From positions 109,666-173,665 of the forward strand of contig NZ_JANLOD010000055.1 of assembly GCF_025466085.1 (NCBI RefSeq): a DNA stretch of 64,000 nucleotides. Reading direction: 5' to 3'. The translations under genes were made by a program, and so were the position numbers. This DNA comes from Pseudomonas sp. 14P_8.1_Bac3 (GTDB lineage Bacteria; Pseudomonadota; Gammaproteobacteria; Pseudomonadales; Pseudomonadaceae). The notes below the pieces were generated by a model that did not search any database, had not been told where the DNA came from, and worked only from the letters and a program-made list of their open reading frames with translations. Of this stretch, positions 15,692 to 23,700 are shown piece after piece; the stretch's first letter is position 1, and each line of letters opens with the position of its first letter.

Positions 15692-15972
15692 TTGTCCTTG
15701 AGTCCGGTGCTCGCGGTGCCGACCATGCGCGCGAAAATCCTCGCCCAGTGCGACGGCCTGGGCGTGGGCTGGCTGCCCCGGCACCGGGTCGGCTCTTTGC
15801 TGAAAAACGCCACGTTGGTGGAAAACCCATGGCCTACCCACGGGAGCCGAACATTCTCTACGCCGGTTGGCGCGGCGATCACGACGGCCGCGCCCTGGGC
15901 TGGTGGCTGGAAAAACTCAAGCAATCGTACCTGGCGACCAAACTGGTCCAGGGCAGCGACCGGTTCGCCTGA
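15692..15972 (+). pseudogene. LysR-family C-terminal fragment, truncated and frameshifted
   Basis: The frame from 15692 reads SPVLAVPTMRAKILAQCDGLGVGWLPRHRV, the end of a LysR effector domain. After about 15825 the homology continues in another frame as YPREPNILYAGWRGDHDGRALGWWLEKL and ends at the TGA at 15970-15972. The DNA-binding domain and most of the effector domain are missing and a REP element sits at the break. This is a decayed gene remnant; the long frame running on to 17194 is antisense to a diguanylate cyclase. Confidence 0.78.
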
Positions 15973-15982
15973 ACCGCCACGC

Positions 15983-17560
15983 TCAGTTGGCAATCACGCT
16001 CATGTTCCGCCCACTGGCCTTGGCCACATACAGCGCCTTGTCCGCCGCGCCGATCAAGTCGTCGGCCTGGGCTTGCGAGGCCGGATCGTACGCCGCGACG
16101 CCCAGGCTGACCGTCACCACGCCGTCGGCGCCTTCGGCGTGATGAATACCCGCCTGCTGCACCGCACGACGGATTTTTTCCGCCACCAGGAACGCCCCGA
16201 CGTAATCCGTCCCGGGCAATACCACCGCAAATTCCTCACCACCGTAGCGCGCCGCCAGGTCTCCGGGGCGCTTGATGTTTTCCGTGATGATCGCGCTGAT
16301 CTTGCGCAAACACTCGTCCCCCGCCACGTGGCCGTATTGATCGTTGAACAGTTTGAAGTGATCGACATCGAGCATCAGCAACGCGAGGCCGCTCTGGCTG
16401 CGGCGGGCGCGGCCCATTTCCGAGTGGATGAACAGATCGAACTGGCGCCGATTGGACAGCCCCGTGAGCGCGTCTTCCAAGGCCAGCAATTTCAGGCTGT
16501 GATTGACCTCGATGAGTTCGTCCCGGGCATCCAGCAGTTCACGCTGAATGCGGTTCTGTTGCTTCATCAGACCGATGAGGCGATAGCCCAGCACACCCAG
16601 AAACCCCAGCAACAATGCAACGATCCCGGCACTGAGCAGGGATTGATCGCGCCAGCCTTTGAGAACTTCATGCTTGTCGAGCGCGGCGAAGATAATCAAT
16701 GGATAACCGTCGACCCGACGAAATCCCACCACCCGCTCGACACCATCCATGACCGACTTGACCGTTGCCGTTCCAGAACTGCCCGTGGGCAGCAACTGTG
16801 TGAACAACGGGCCACCGGCGACGCTGGTGCCGATCTCCGTTTCATTGAACGGCCGCCGCACGACGATGGTGGCGTTGTCGGCGATCAGGTTGATCACCCC
16901 GTTGCGGCCCATGTCGATGCTGTCGTACAGGGACAGGAAATGATTGAGATAGATCGTCGCCAGCGCCACGCCGGCAAAACTGCCGTCGGCATGATTGATC
17001 CGGCGGGACACGGTCATGATCCATTCGCCGCTGGAACGGCTTTTGATCGACGGACCAATGTGCGGCCCACGGTCGGGGTGATCGCGATGAAAGATAAAAT
17101 ATTCACGGTCGTCGTTATTGGCGTCCGGCACGGCGGCACCGTTCGAATTGGCAACCCAGCGTCCCGTTTGGTCGTAAACGAACAGGCCGTGTAACTGGCT
17201 CAGCTCATTGCGCTGAGCCCTGAGCAGGCGTTCCAGGTGAGGCAACTGCGCGGGCTCGAATCCATCGTTTTCGAGGCGCTCCACCAGCGTAAACAGCAGC
17301 GTGTCGGCCTGCTTGATTGTCGCCTGCGCTTGCGAAGACAAGGTCTGCGCAAGGTTGGACATTGCCACTTCCTTGTCATGCAGATGGTACTGGCGCGAGC
17401 TCCACGCTTCCCAGATCACGATGGCGATCATCGACAAACATACCGCGACGAGCAGCACCACCACCGAACGCACCTTGAGACCTGACCCGACGGGCGCGCC
17501 GGTCAATGGCGAGCCTCGGCGAAAATGTTCGATTCGGTCTTTGACGTACGGATGTCCCAT
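15983..17560 (-). CDS. Membrane diguanylate cyclase with periplasmic Cache-type sensor
   Basis: 525 residues from the ATG at 17560 (AGGGAG site 6 bp upstream). A membrane helix at about 31-52 (VRSVVVLLVAVCLSMIAIVIW) precedes a roughly 270-residue periplasmic region with dCache signs (LHGLFVYDQTGRWVANSNG, DREYFIFHRDHPDRGPHIG, WIMTVSRRINHADGSFAGV). A second helix (AGIVALLLGFLGVLGYRLIGLM) and a GGDEF domain follow: LEDALTGLSNRRQFD, LDVDHFKLFNDQYGHV, RYGGEEF. The I-site is present as RPGD. It likely senses a small periplasmic ligand and makes c-di-GMP. Confidence 0.92.
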   Translation of the reverse strand: MGHPYVKDRIEHFRRGSPLTGAPVGSGLKVRSVVVLLVAVCLSMIAIVIWEAWSSRQYHLHDKEVAMSNLAQTLSSQAQATIKQADTLLFTLVERLENDGFEPAQLPHLERLLRAQRNELSQLHGLFVYDQTGRWVANSNGAAVPDANNDDREYFIFHRDHPDRGPHIGPSIKSRSSGEWIMTVSRRINHADGSFAGVALATIYLNHFLSLYDSIDMGRNGVINLIADNATIVVRRPFNETEIGTSVAGGPLFTQLLPTGSSGTATVKSVMDGVERVVGFRRVDGYPLIIFAALDKHEVLKGWRDQSLLSAGIVALLLGFLGVLGYRLIGLMKQQNRIQRELLDARDELIEVNHSLKLLALEDALTGLSNRRQFDLFIHSEMGRARRSQSGLALLMLDVDHFKLFNDQYGHVAGDECLRKISAIITENIKRPGDLAARYGGEEFAVVLPGTDYVGAFLVAEKIRRAVQQAGIHHAEGADGVVTVSLGVAAYDPASQAQADDLIGAADKALYVAKASGRNMSVIAN

Positions 17561-17628
17561 GACGCTCCCTGAATCTGGATGAGTGGCGATTGATCCTGCT
17601 CGCCTTTTTATGATCATTGCACCGCCGG

Positions 17629-18156
17629 TTACGCTGGCGTCTGCTTGACCGCTTCAAGCCACGCCGGGTTGAGTCGCGTCTGTTCAGTCTCGAGGCCCAG
17701 CGCTTCCATCCGCGCCTTGTGCAGATCCATCTCCCGTATCAATTGGCTGTGATCGCTGGAGTTGCCGTCCAGCTGGTGCATCTGGTGCAACCCCAGATGA
17801 TAGAAGCGCAGCAGCTTCATGGCGTCGGGATCGTCCTTTTCCACCGCCGCCGTCACCTGGTGCATGACGTTGGTGACGCTCATCAGGCTGCGCTTGAGCT
17901 GCCAGCCGTAGACCGCGGACGCCATCCAGGCCTGGGTCCAGAATGTGCCGCGCATCAGCGCTGCCATCAACAGCACCGCGACGAATACGCCGCCGACGTT
18001 GAAGCGTAGATTGTCGCCCCCCGGCTCGCCGAACATCGCCACCGCCGCCGTCGATAACACCATCGCCAGGGCCAGGAAAATCAGGGCGATGATGATCGTG
18101 CTGCGACGGGTCTGGCTTCGATAGCGTTCAGGGTTCTGCGGCTGGATTTCGAACAT
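17629..18156 (-). CDS. DUF3087 membrane protein
   Basis: 175 residues from the ATG at 18156, chosen for its GAGGAA site; the frame is open 10 codons earlier. Two membrane helices (TIIIALIFLALAMVLSTAAVAMF and VGGVFVAVLLMAALMRGTFW) are followed by a cytoplasmic helical domain with HQVTAAVEKDDPDAMKLLRFYHLGLHQ and a Leu/Glu-rich tail. It resembles DUF3087, of unknown function. It lies between a diguanylate cyclase and ppnN with no sign of an operon. Confidence 0.75.
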   Translation of the reverse strand: MFEIQPQNPERYRSQTRRSTIIIALIFLALAMVLSTAAVAMFGEPGGDNLRFNVGGVFVAVLLMAALMRGTFWTQAWMASAVYGWQLKRSLMSVTNVMHQVTAAVEKDDPDAMKLLRFYHLGLHQMHQLDGNSSDHSQLIREMDLHKARMEALGLETEQTRLNPAWLEAVKQTPA

Positions 18157-18368
18157 CGCGACGGGTTTCCTCGGGGGCTGGGGCAAAAAGGCTGCGGGGC
18201 ATTATCGCCTCTGCGGCGGATTTAGCTATGCTGGGGCTCCTTTTCATCTTTTCATCGTCAAAGGGGAACATGGCGATACAGCGCAGTTCGTGCCATCTTC
18301 TTTTGTGGATACATACTATTCGGATGTCATGCGTCCTCGGCGGGTGACATCGTTTTAAGGATCATTGA

Positions 18369-19742
18369 ATGTCTCAACGACAAGTAATCAACGCCTCGGT
18401 CAGCCCGAAAGGCAGCCTGGAAACCCTCTCTCAACGTGAAGTGCAGCAACTGAGCGAAGCCGGATCCGGCAGCACCTACACCCTCTTCCGCCAGTGCGCC
18501 TTGGCCATCCTCAACACCGGCGCCCATGTCGATAACGCCAAGACCATCCTCGAAGCCTACAAGGACTTCGAAATCCGCATCCATCAACAGGACCGTGGTG
18601 TGCGCCTGGAACTGCTGAACGCCCCGGCCGACGCCTTCGTCGACGGCGAAATGATCGCCAGCACCCGGGAAATGCTGTTCAGCGCCCTGCGTGACATCGT
18701 CTACACCGAAAACGAACTCGACGCCCAGCGCATCGACCTCAGCACTTCGCAGGGCATCAGCGACTACGTGTTCCACCTGCTGCGCAACGCCCGCACCCTG
18801 CGTCCCGGCGTCGAACCGAAGATCGTGGTGTGCTGGGGTGGCCACTCGATCAACACCGAAGAATACAAATACACCAAGAAAGTCGGCCACGAACTGGGCC
18901 TGCGCAGCCTCGACATCTGCACCGGTTGCGGTCCCGGCGTAATGAAAGGCCCGATGAAAGGCGCAACCATCGCGCATGCCAAGCAACGCATTCACGGCGG
19001 CCGCTACCTCGGCCTGACCGAACCCGGCATCATCGCCGCCGAAGCGCCGAACCCGATCGTCAACGAACTGGTGATCCTGCCGGACATCGAAAAACGTCTG
19101 GAAGCGTTTGTGCGCGTGGGCCACGGCATCATCATTTTCCCCGGCGGCGCGGGCACGGCCGAAGAGTTCCTGTACCTGCTCGGCATCCTGATGCACCCGG
19201 ACAACGAAGGCCTGCCCTTCCCGGTCATCCTCACCGGGCCGAAGCATGCCGCGCCGTATCTGGAGCAACTGGATGCGTTTGTCGGCGCCACCCTCGGTGA
19301 CGCGGCGAAGCAGCACTACGAGATCATCATCGATGACCCGGCGCAGGTCGCGCGGCAGATGACCGTTGGTCTCAAAGCGGTGAAACAGTTCCGCCGCGAA
19401 CGCAACGACGCCTTCCATTTCAACTGGCTGTTGAAGATCGACGAAGGCTTCCAGCGTCCGTTCGACCCGACCCACGAGAACATGGCCAACCTGAAGCTGA
19501 GCCGCAGCCTGCCTCCCCACGAACTGGCGGCCAACCTGCGTCGCGCGTTCTCCGGCATTGTCGCCGGCAACGTCAAGGACAAGGGAATCCGCCTGATCGA
19601 AGAACACGGGCCGTATCAGATCCGCGGCGATGCAGCGGTGATGCAGCCGCTGGATCAGCTGCTCAAGGCCTTCGTCGCCCAGCACCGGATGAAACTGCCG
19701 GGCGGCGCGGCGTATGTGCCGTGTTATCGGGTGGTTGCGTAA
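18369..19742 (+). CDS. ppnN: Pyrimidine/purine nucleotide 5'-monophosphate nucleosidase (PpnN, LOG family)
   Basis: 457 residues, close to the E. coli protein (454 aa). It hydrolyses the N-glycosidic bond of nucleoside monophosphates, recycling bases; the E. coli enzyme is activated by (p)ppGpp. The central Rossmann-like LOG domain shows CTGCGPGVMKGPMKGA and the signature FPGGAGTAEEFLYLLG, flanked by the PpnN-specific N- and C-terminal domains (STYTLFRQCALAILNTG; FSGIVAGNVKDKGIRLIEEHGP). AAGGATC precedes the ATG. Two REPINs follow the stop and may stabilise or end the transcript. Confidence 0.93.
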   Translation: MSQRQVINASVSPKGSLETLSQREVQQLSEAGSGSTYTLFRQCALAILNTGAHVDNAKTILEAYKDFEIRIHQQDRGVRLELLNAPADAFVDGEMIASTREMLFSALRDIVYTENELDAQRIDLSTSQGISDYVFHLLRNARTLRPGVEPKIVVCWGGHSINTEEYKYTKKVGHELGLRSLDICTGCGPGVMKGPMKGATIAHAKQRIHGGRYLGLTEPGIIAAEAPNPIVNELVILPDIEKRLEAFVRVGHGIIIFPGGAGTAEEFLYLLGILMHPDNEGLPFPVILTGPKHAAPYLEQLDAFVGATLGDAAKQHYEIIIDDPAQVARQMTVGLKAVKQFRRERNDAFHFNWLLKIDEGFQRPFDPTHENMANLKLSRSLPPHELAANLRRAFSGIVAGNVKDKGIRLIEEHGPYQIRGDAAVMQPLDQLLKAFVAQHRMKLPGGAAYVPCYRVVA

Positions 19743-19755
19743 CAAAGAGCCGCCG

Positions 19756-19850
19756 CCCCTGTGGGAGCGAGCCTGCTCGCGATGAGGCCGGCACATCCAA
19801 CACTGTGGTTGCCTGCCAGTCCGCCATCGCTGGCAGGCCAGCTCCCACAG
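19756..19850. repeat. REPIN
   Basis: Inverted pair of REP elements, left CCCCTGTGGGAGCGAGCCTG...GCGAT and right ATCGCTGGCAGGCCAGCTCC...CACAG, immediately after ppnN. Confidence 0.87.
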
Positions 19851-19893
19851 TTGATCGAGGGTGTCCACCACCTCTGTGTTCACCGAAAAACCA

Positions 19894-19985
19894 CTGTGGG
19901 AGCGGGCTTGCTCGCGAAGAGGCCGGTCCATTCAACATCGTCGTTGCCTGCCAGGCCGCCTTCGCGAGCAAGCCCGCTCCCACAG
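19894..19985. repeat. REPIN
   Basis: Second inverted REP pair, CTGTGGGAGCGGGCTTGCTC...GCGAA and TTCGCGAGCAAGCCCGCTCC...CACAG, 43 bp after the first. Tandem REPINs fill most of the ppnN to response-regulator gap. Confidence 0.87.
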
Positions 19986-20042
19986 GTTAAGGGGGCGCAA
20001 GGTGTCTCGGGGGGCGCTCGATACCGTGACGAAAAAAACTGT

Positions 20043-20080
20043 CTTGTATGCCCCTGTATCAAACCCGAAGGCAGATTACA
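20043..20080 (+). promoter_or_regulatory. Candidate operator upstream of the response regulator
   Basis: TTGTAT and CTGTAT hexamers 10 bp apart (20044 and 20054) are followed by CCCGAAGGC and GATTACAG. The same block, with TTGTATGCC, a second TTGTAT, CCCAAGGC and GATACACAG, recurs at 20919-20957 before the first small secreted protein gene. Tandem half-sites one helical turn apart are typical for OmpR-family regulators; autoregulation is inferred. Confidence 0.6.
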
Positions 20081-20158
20081 GTGGAATATAAAGGCCGGCA
20101 GGCAGCGGGAAGCGGCTTTCTGGAATGCGCAACGTGCGGACAACAAGAGGGTTGAGCG

Positions 20159-20899
20159 ATGGAACATGTGAACCACATCCTGATCGTTGACGACGATCGC
20201 GAGATCCGCGAGCTGGTCGGCAACTACCTGAAGAAGAATGGCCTGCGCACCACGGTGGTGGCCGATGGCCGGCAGATGCGCAGCTTTCTCGAAGCCAACC
20301 AGGTGGACCTGATAGTGCTGGACATCATGATGCCCGGCGATGACGGCCTGCTGCTGTGTCGAGAATTGCGCTCGGGCAAGCATAAAGCCACGCCGATCCT
20401 GATGCTCACCGCGCGCAATGATGAAACCGACCGCATCCTCGGCCTGGAAATGGGCGCCGACGATTACCTGACCAAACCCTTCGCCGCCCGCGAACTGCTG
20501 GCGCGGATCAACGCGGTGTTGCGCCGCACCCGGATGCTGCCGCCCAACCTGTTGATCACCGAAAGTGGCCGTCTGCTCGGTTTCGGCCGCTGGCGCCTGG
20601 ACACGACCGCCCGTCACCTGCTGGACAAAGATGGCACCATGGTCGCCCTCAGCGGTGCTGAATACCGCCTGTTGCGGGTGTTCCTCGATCATCCGCAGCG
20701 GGTGCTCAGCCGTGACCAGTTGCTGAACCTCACCCAGGGCCGCGACGCCGACCTGTTCGACCGCTCCATCGATTTACTGGTCAGTCGCCTGCGTCAGCGC
20801 CTGATGGATGACTCCCGGGAATCGACCTACATCAAGACCGTGCGCAGCGAAGGCTACGTGTTTTCCTATCCCGTGGAATTGCTTGGCGCCGAGTCATGA
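20159..20899 (+). CDS. OmpR/PhoB-family response regulator, orphan
   Basis: 246 residues. The receiver domain has the acidic cluster DDD (11-13), phospho-acceptor Asp55 (LIVLDIMMPG), Thr84 and Lys106 (YLTKPF). The C-terminal winged-helix DNA-binding domain includes LSGAEYRLLRVFLDHPQRVLSRDQLL and IDLLVSRLRQRL, ending in TVRSEGYVF. No histidine kinase gene is adjacent, so its partner is elsewhere. A conserved block with TTGTAT half-sites lies upstream of this gene and again upstream of the next, suggesting it controls itself and the two small secreted proteins that follow. A GAGGG site precedes the ATG. Confidence 0.92.
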   Translation: MEHVNHILIVDDDREIRELVGNYLKKNGLRTTVVADGRQMRSFLEANQVDLIVLDIMMPGDDGLLLCRELRSGKHKATPILMLTARNDETDRILGLEMGADDYLTKPFAARELLARINAVLRRTRMLPPNLLITESGRLLGFGRWRLDTTARHLLDKDGTMVALSGAEYRLLRVFLDHPQRVLSRDQLLNLTQGRDADLFDRSIDLLVSRLRQRLMDDSRESTYIKTVRSEGYVFSYPVELLGAES

Positions 20900-20918
20900 A
20901 TATCTGTCCCCCATCGTT

Positions 20919-20957
20919 TTTGTATGCCTTTGTATAAAGACCCAAGGCTGATACACA
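20919..20957 (+). promoter_or_regulatory. Candidate operator upstream of the first small secreted protein
   Basis: TTGTAT at 20920 and 20930, exactly 10 bp apart, then ACCCAAGGC and TGATACACAG. Aligns over about 38 bp with the block at 20043-20080 before the response regulator. It starts 20 bp after the regulator's stop and 151 bp before the small gene. Binding by the regulator is inferred. Confidence 0.62.
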
Positions 20958-21069
20958 GACGCCGATTTCGCGGCGTTCAAGCACACACAAGCGATACACC
21001 CGAGCGTTTAACTGTGTTCACCGGATAGCAGCCGCTACCGCCCCCCACTAAACGTACGGAGAATCAACC

Positions 21070-21363
21070 ATGTTCAATTTCTCGAAAGTCTCGTCCCTGG
21101 CACTCGGTCTGGCACTGGTCGGCGGTCTCGGTCTGTCGAACCTGGCTTCGGCCAACACCGCGTCCCACACTCAGGAGAAGCAGCTGTTCGTGGAAAATGG
21201 TTCGGATCATCCGCAACAGAATCGCGTCGCTGAAGGTGGCGCGGACCGTCTGCAGGAACTGCGCGAACGTGTAGCGTTGGTCGCCCCGGGCGACGCGGTG
21301 CGCGGCGGGGTGATTGTCGCGGACAACCGCGCAGAGTTCGGTTCGAAATATCAGCGGTACTGA
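21070..21363 (+). CDS. Small secreted protein with C-terminal DNRxEFGSKYQRY motif (paralog 1)
   Basis: 97 residues with a clear Sec signal (ALGLALVGGLGLSNLASA, cleavage before NTASH), giving a mature peptide of about 69 residues. It is hydrophilic and ends VADNRAEFGSKYQRY. The next gene encodes a second short exported protein with the same last 15 residues except for one substitution and otherwise different sequence, so the tail is the conserved functional part. No family was recognised. A GGAGAATC site precedes the ATG. An intrinsic terminator follows. The shared operator block suggests control by the upstream response regulator. Confidence 0.8.
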   Translation: MFNFSKVSSLALGLALVGGLGLSNLASANTASHTQEKQLFVENGSDHPQQNRVAEGGADRLQELRERVALVAPGDAVRGGVIVADNRAEFGSKYQRY

Positions 21364-21400
21364 TCGCAGCGCAGACCACCTGCCGTCCTGATAAAGGATC

Positions 21401-21436
21401 AACACCCTCGATATCGACTATGCCTCAGGGTGTTTT
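21401..21436 (+). terminator. Intrinsic terminator after secreted paralog 1
   Basis: Stem AACACCCT / AGGGTGTT closing a roughly 20-nt loop, followed by TTTT. It separates the two small secreted protein genes into distinct transcripts unless read-through occurs. Confidence 0.75.
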
Positions 21437-21499
21437 TTCATCGTGAAGCCCCGGCACTACAGTGGACCCATCTTCTCCCCACTCTTCTGGAGCTACATC

Positions 21500-21727
21500 A
21501 TGAAAAGCATTATTGGTCTGGGTTTTGCCCTTTCGGTTCTTGGCGCTACGTCGGCTATCGCTGCACCTCATGCCAGTCCACAAATGGTCGCGGCGGCGGC
21601 AAAAGTCAGCCAGCCGGCTACCCTGAATGTGAACACGGTGGGTGTTGATCACAAAGATGTTCAGGCGAGCAAGCTGTACGTAGCTGACAACCGCCCTGAG
21701 TTTGGTTCGAAATATCAGCGTTATTGA
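21500..21727 (+). CDS. Small secreted protein with C-terminal DNRxEFGSKYQRY motif (paralog 2)
   Basis: 75 residues from the ATG at 21500 (GGAG site), with signal peptide KSIIGLGFALSVLGATSAIA and a mature chain of about 54 residues. The middle is Ala/Val-rich (PQMVAAAAKVSQPATLNVN) and unlike paralog 1, but the end LYVADNRPEFGSKYQRY is almost identical to it. It is probably periplasmic or surface-released. No function recognised; small exported proteins next to an OmpR-type regulator often act in stress or sensor feedback, which is only a guess here. A strong terminator follows. Confidence 0.78.
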   Translation: MKSIIGLGFALSVLGATSAIAAPHASPQMVAAAAKVSQPATLNVNTVGVDHKDVQASKLYVADNRPEFGSKYQRY

Positions 21728-21757
21728 TTGGCCGGTTTGTGCGGCTGCTTAAACGGG

Positions 21758-21799
21758 AACCCCGGAAAGATTTGATCTCTCCGGGGTTTCTTTGTTTTT
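21758..21799 (+). terminator. Intrinsic terminator after secreted paralog 2
   Basis: Stem AACCCCGGA / TCCGGGGTT around a 13-nt loop, followed by TCTTTGTTTTT. The rest of the gap up to 22000 (about 200 bp) shows no gene. Confidence 0.85.
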
Positions 21800-22005
21800 G
21801 GATGAGCGCTCGAACTCAATCCCGGAACTGCGCCGGCTGCTGATTCAGCGACCCGGCCTAGTCGCGTGCTTGATGTTATAGGACCGCCATCAAGAAACCG
21901 ATCGCGCAGGCTAGACCCTCCATTAGCGAATGCGCTCTATCCAGATGCTTTCACGACATGACCCGCCATCGGGGGCCGACTGCAGTGCGCTAAAAAATAA
22001 ACCAT

Positions 22006-22043
22006 ATGATTCACTTGACTGAATAATGATTCAAGTGAATCAT
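22006..22043. promoter_or_regulatory. 13-bp inverted repeat operator of the catabolic operon
   Basis: Perfect arms ATGATTCACTTGA (22006-22018) and TCAAGTGAATCAT (22031-22043) with a 12-bp spacer. Inside, TGAAT-AATG-ATTCA makes a nested palindrome, so the hexamer TGAATC/GATTCA recurs several times. It lies 57 bp before the ATG of the first operon gene. The RpiR-family regulator encoded at the far end of the operon is the obvious candidate ligand-controlled binder. Confidence 0.72.
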
Positions 22044-22099
22044 TCGCTCAACGCTTCATCCCCAAATCGCTGCCGCACAGGCACCCGAGGACAAGAACA

Positions 22100-23671
22100 A
22101 TGAGCGATTTCAAGCTGACCTATTCCACGATGTTCAACCCGCCTCTGCAGGTGCATGAGCAGTTCGAGCGCGCATTGGCCGCGCTCAAGCACGACCTCGG
22201 CCGTGACTATGGGTTATTCATCGACGGCAAGCAGGTGTTCAGCCCGCAGAAGATCGAAAAACGCAGCCCGATCGACCAGTACTGGTTGCTGGGACGCTTT
22301 CATATGGCCCGGAAAGAAGATGTCGACGCCGCCATGAACGCCGCCCGCAAAGCGTTTCCGGCCTGGCGTGCCACCCCCTGGCAAGTCCGTATCGACCTGC
22401 TGCGCAAAGTGGCGCGACTGATTGAAGACCGGGTGTACCGGATCGCCGCCGCTGTCAGCCTCGAAACCGGTAAGAACCGCATGGAAGCCTTGGGCGAAGT
22501 CCAGGAAACCGCGGTGTTTTTCGACCATTACTGTGACTTGATGGAGCAGAATCAGGGCTTCGATCACACCCTGCCAAACGACCCGCTGGAGGACTTCACC
22601 AGCACCAATCGCAGTGTGCTCAAGCCCCACGGCGTGTGGGCCGTGATTGCGCCTTACAACTTCCCGTTCGCCCTCGCCGGCGGCCCCGCCAGCGCCGCTT
22701 TGGTAACCGGCAACACCGTCGTGCTGAAAGGTGCCAGCGAGACCCCGTGGTCCGGTATTTTGCTTGCCGAGTGCATCCGCGATGCAGGCATTCCCGACGG
22801 TGTCTTCAACTACGTCAACGGCAGCGGCAGCGTGGCCGGCCAAGCCTTGATCGAGCATCGACATACCGCCGGCATCACCTTCACTGGCTCCTATGACGTG
22901 GGCATGCACATCGCCCGGGCTCAGCTCGACAAAGCCTATCCACTGCCTTGCATCGCCGAGATGGGCGGCAAGAATGCGGTCATTGTCAGCCGTCACGGCG
23001 ACCTCGAACGCGCGGCGCTGGGCATCATTCGTTCGGCATTCGGCATGCAGGGCCAGAAGTGTTCGGCGCTGTCGCGCATCTACGTCGAAGAAGCGGTTGC
23101 GGATCGGTTGATCGCGCTGCTCACCGAGAAGATTCACGCCATCCGCATTGGCGATCCTGCGGTGCCCGAGAACTGGATGGGCCCGGTGTCGACCCGCAAG
23201 GCCTACGACGATTTCGCCGCCTACAGCGAGCAACTGCAGCAACACGGCGCGCGGGTGATCACCGGTGGCGAACAGCTCAAGAGCGAATCCTACGTCGCCG
23301 GTTTCTATTGCACGCCAACCCTGGCCGAGGCGCCGCTCGATCATCCGCTGTGGAAAGTGGAAATGTTCCTGCCGATCGTGATGATCGCTCGGGTAAAAAA
23401 CCTCGAGGAAGCCCTGGGACTGGCGAACGACAGCCAATACGGATTGACTGCCGGCTTCTACGGCAACGACCCGGAAACCGACTGGTTCTTCGACAACATC
23501 GAGGCCGGCGTCACGTACGCCAATCGCCCGCAAGGCGCCACGACCGGCGCCTGGCCCGGCTATCAGCCGTTCGGTGGCTGGAAAGGCTCGGGCAACACCG
23601 GCAAGGCCATCGCTTCGTACTACTACTTGCCCCAGTACCTGCGCGAACAGTCCCAGACCCGCGTCGAGTAA
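22100..23671 (+). CDS. Aldehyde dehydrogenase, pyrroline-5-carboxylate-dehydrogenase-like
   Basis: 523 residues. NAD(P)-dependent oxidation of an aldehyde to an acid. Catalytic Cys321 (GMQGQKCSALSR), Glu287 (EMGGKN) and Asn187 (APYNFPF) are intact. The GQKCSA and EMGGKNA context, with the long N-terminal extension, is closest to the P5C dehydrogenase/RocA group rather than betaine or succinic semialdehyde dehydrogenases. First gene of a roughly 11-kb operon with two aminotransferases, so it probably oxidises an aldehyde made by transamination or oxidative deamination. GAGGACAAG site upstream. Confidence 0.88.
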   Translation: MSDFKLTYSTMFNPPLQVHEQFERALAALKHDLGRDYGLFIDGKQVFSPQKIEKRSPIDQYWLLGRFHMARKEDVDAAMNAARKAFPAWRATPWQVRIDLLRKVARLIEDRVYRIAAAVSLETGKNRMEALGEVQETAVFFDHYCDLMEQNQGFDHTLPNDPLEDFTSTNRSVLKPHGVWAVIAPYNFPFALAGGPASAALVTGNTVVLKGASETPWSGILLAECIRDAGIPDGVFNYVNGSGSVAGQALIEHRHTAGITFTGSYDVGMHIARAQLDKAYPLPCIAEMGGKNAVIVSRHGDLERAALGIIRSAFGMQGQKCSALSRIYVEEAVADRLIALLTEKIHAIRIGDPAVPENWMGPVSTRKAYDDFAAYSEQLQQHGARVITGGEQLKSESYVAGFYCTPTLAEAPLDHPLWKVEMFLPIVMIARVKNLEEALGLANDSQYGLTAGFYGNDPETDWFFDNIEAGVTYANRPQGATTGAWPGYQPFGGWKGSGNTGKAIASYYYLPQYLREQSQTRVE

Positions 23672-23700
23672 ACCCCTTTCAACCGTACTCACCGAGGAAA

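Noticed and set aside
15973..17194. Continuation of the LysR-remnant frame into a 500-residue protein
   Set aside because: Beyond 15972 this frame is the complement of the Cache-GGDEF gene and does not continue LysR homology.
18327..19931. 534-codon minus-strand frame over ppnN and its REPIN
   Set aside because: Antisense shadow extended through REP sequence; ppnN itself is clear.
22214..23692. 492-codon frame antisense to the aldehyde dehydrogenase
   Set aside because: Shadow of a gene with intact catalytic residues; no ribosome site or family signature.
22948..23700. Upstream extension of the GabT-like aminotransferase frame, making a 697-residue protein
   Set aside because: It overlaps the aldehyde dehydrogenase in another frame, reads as Arg/His-rich low-information sequence, and a good ribosome site precedes the ATG at 23701.
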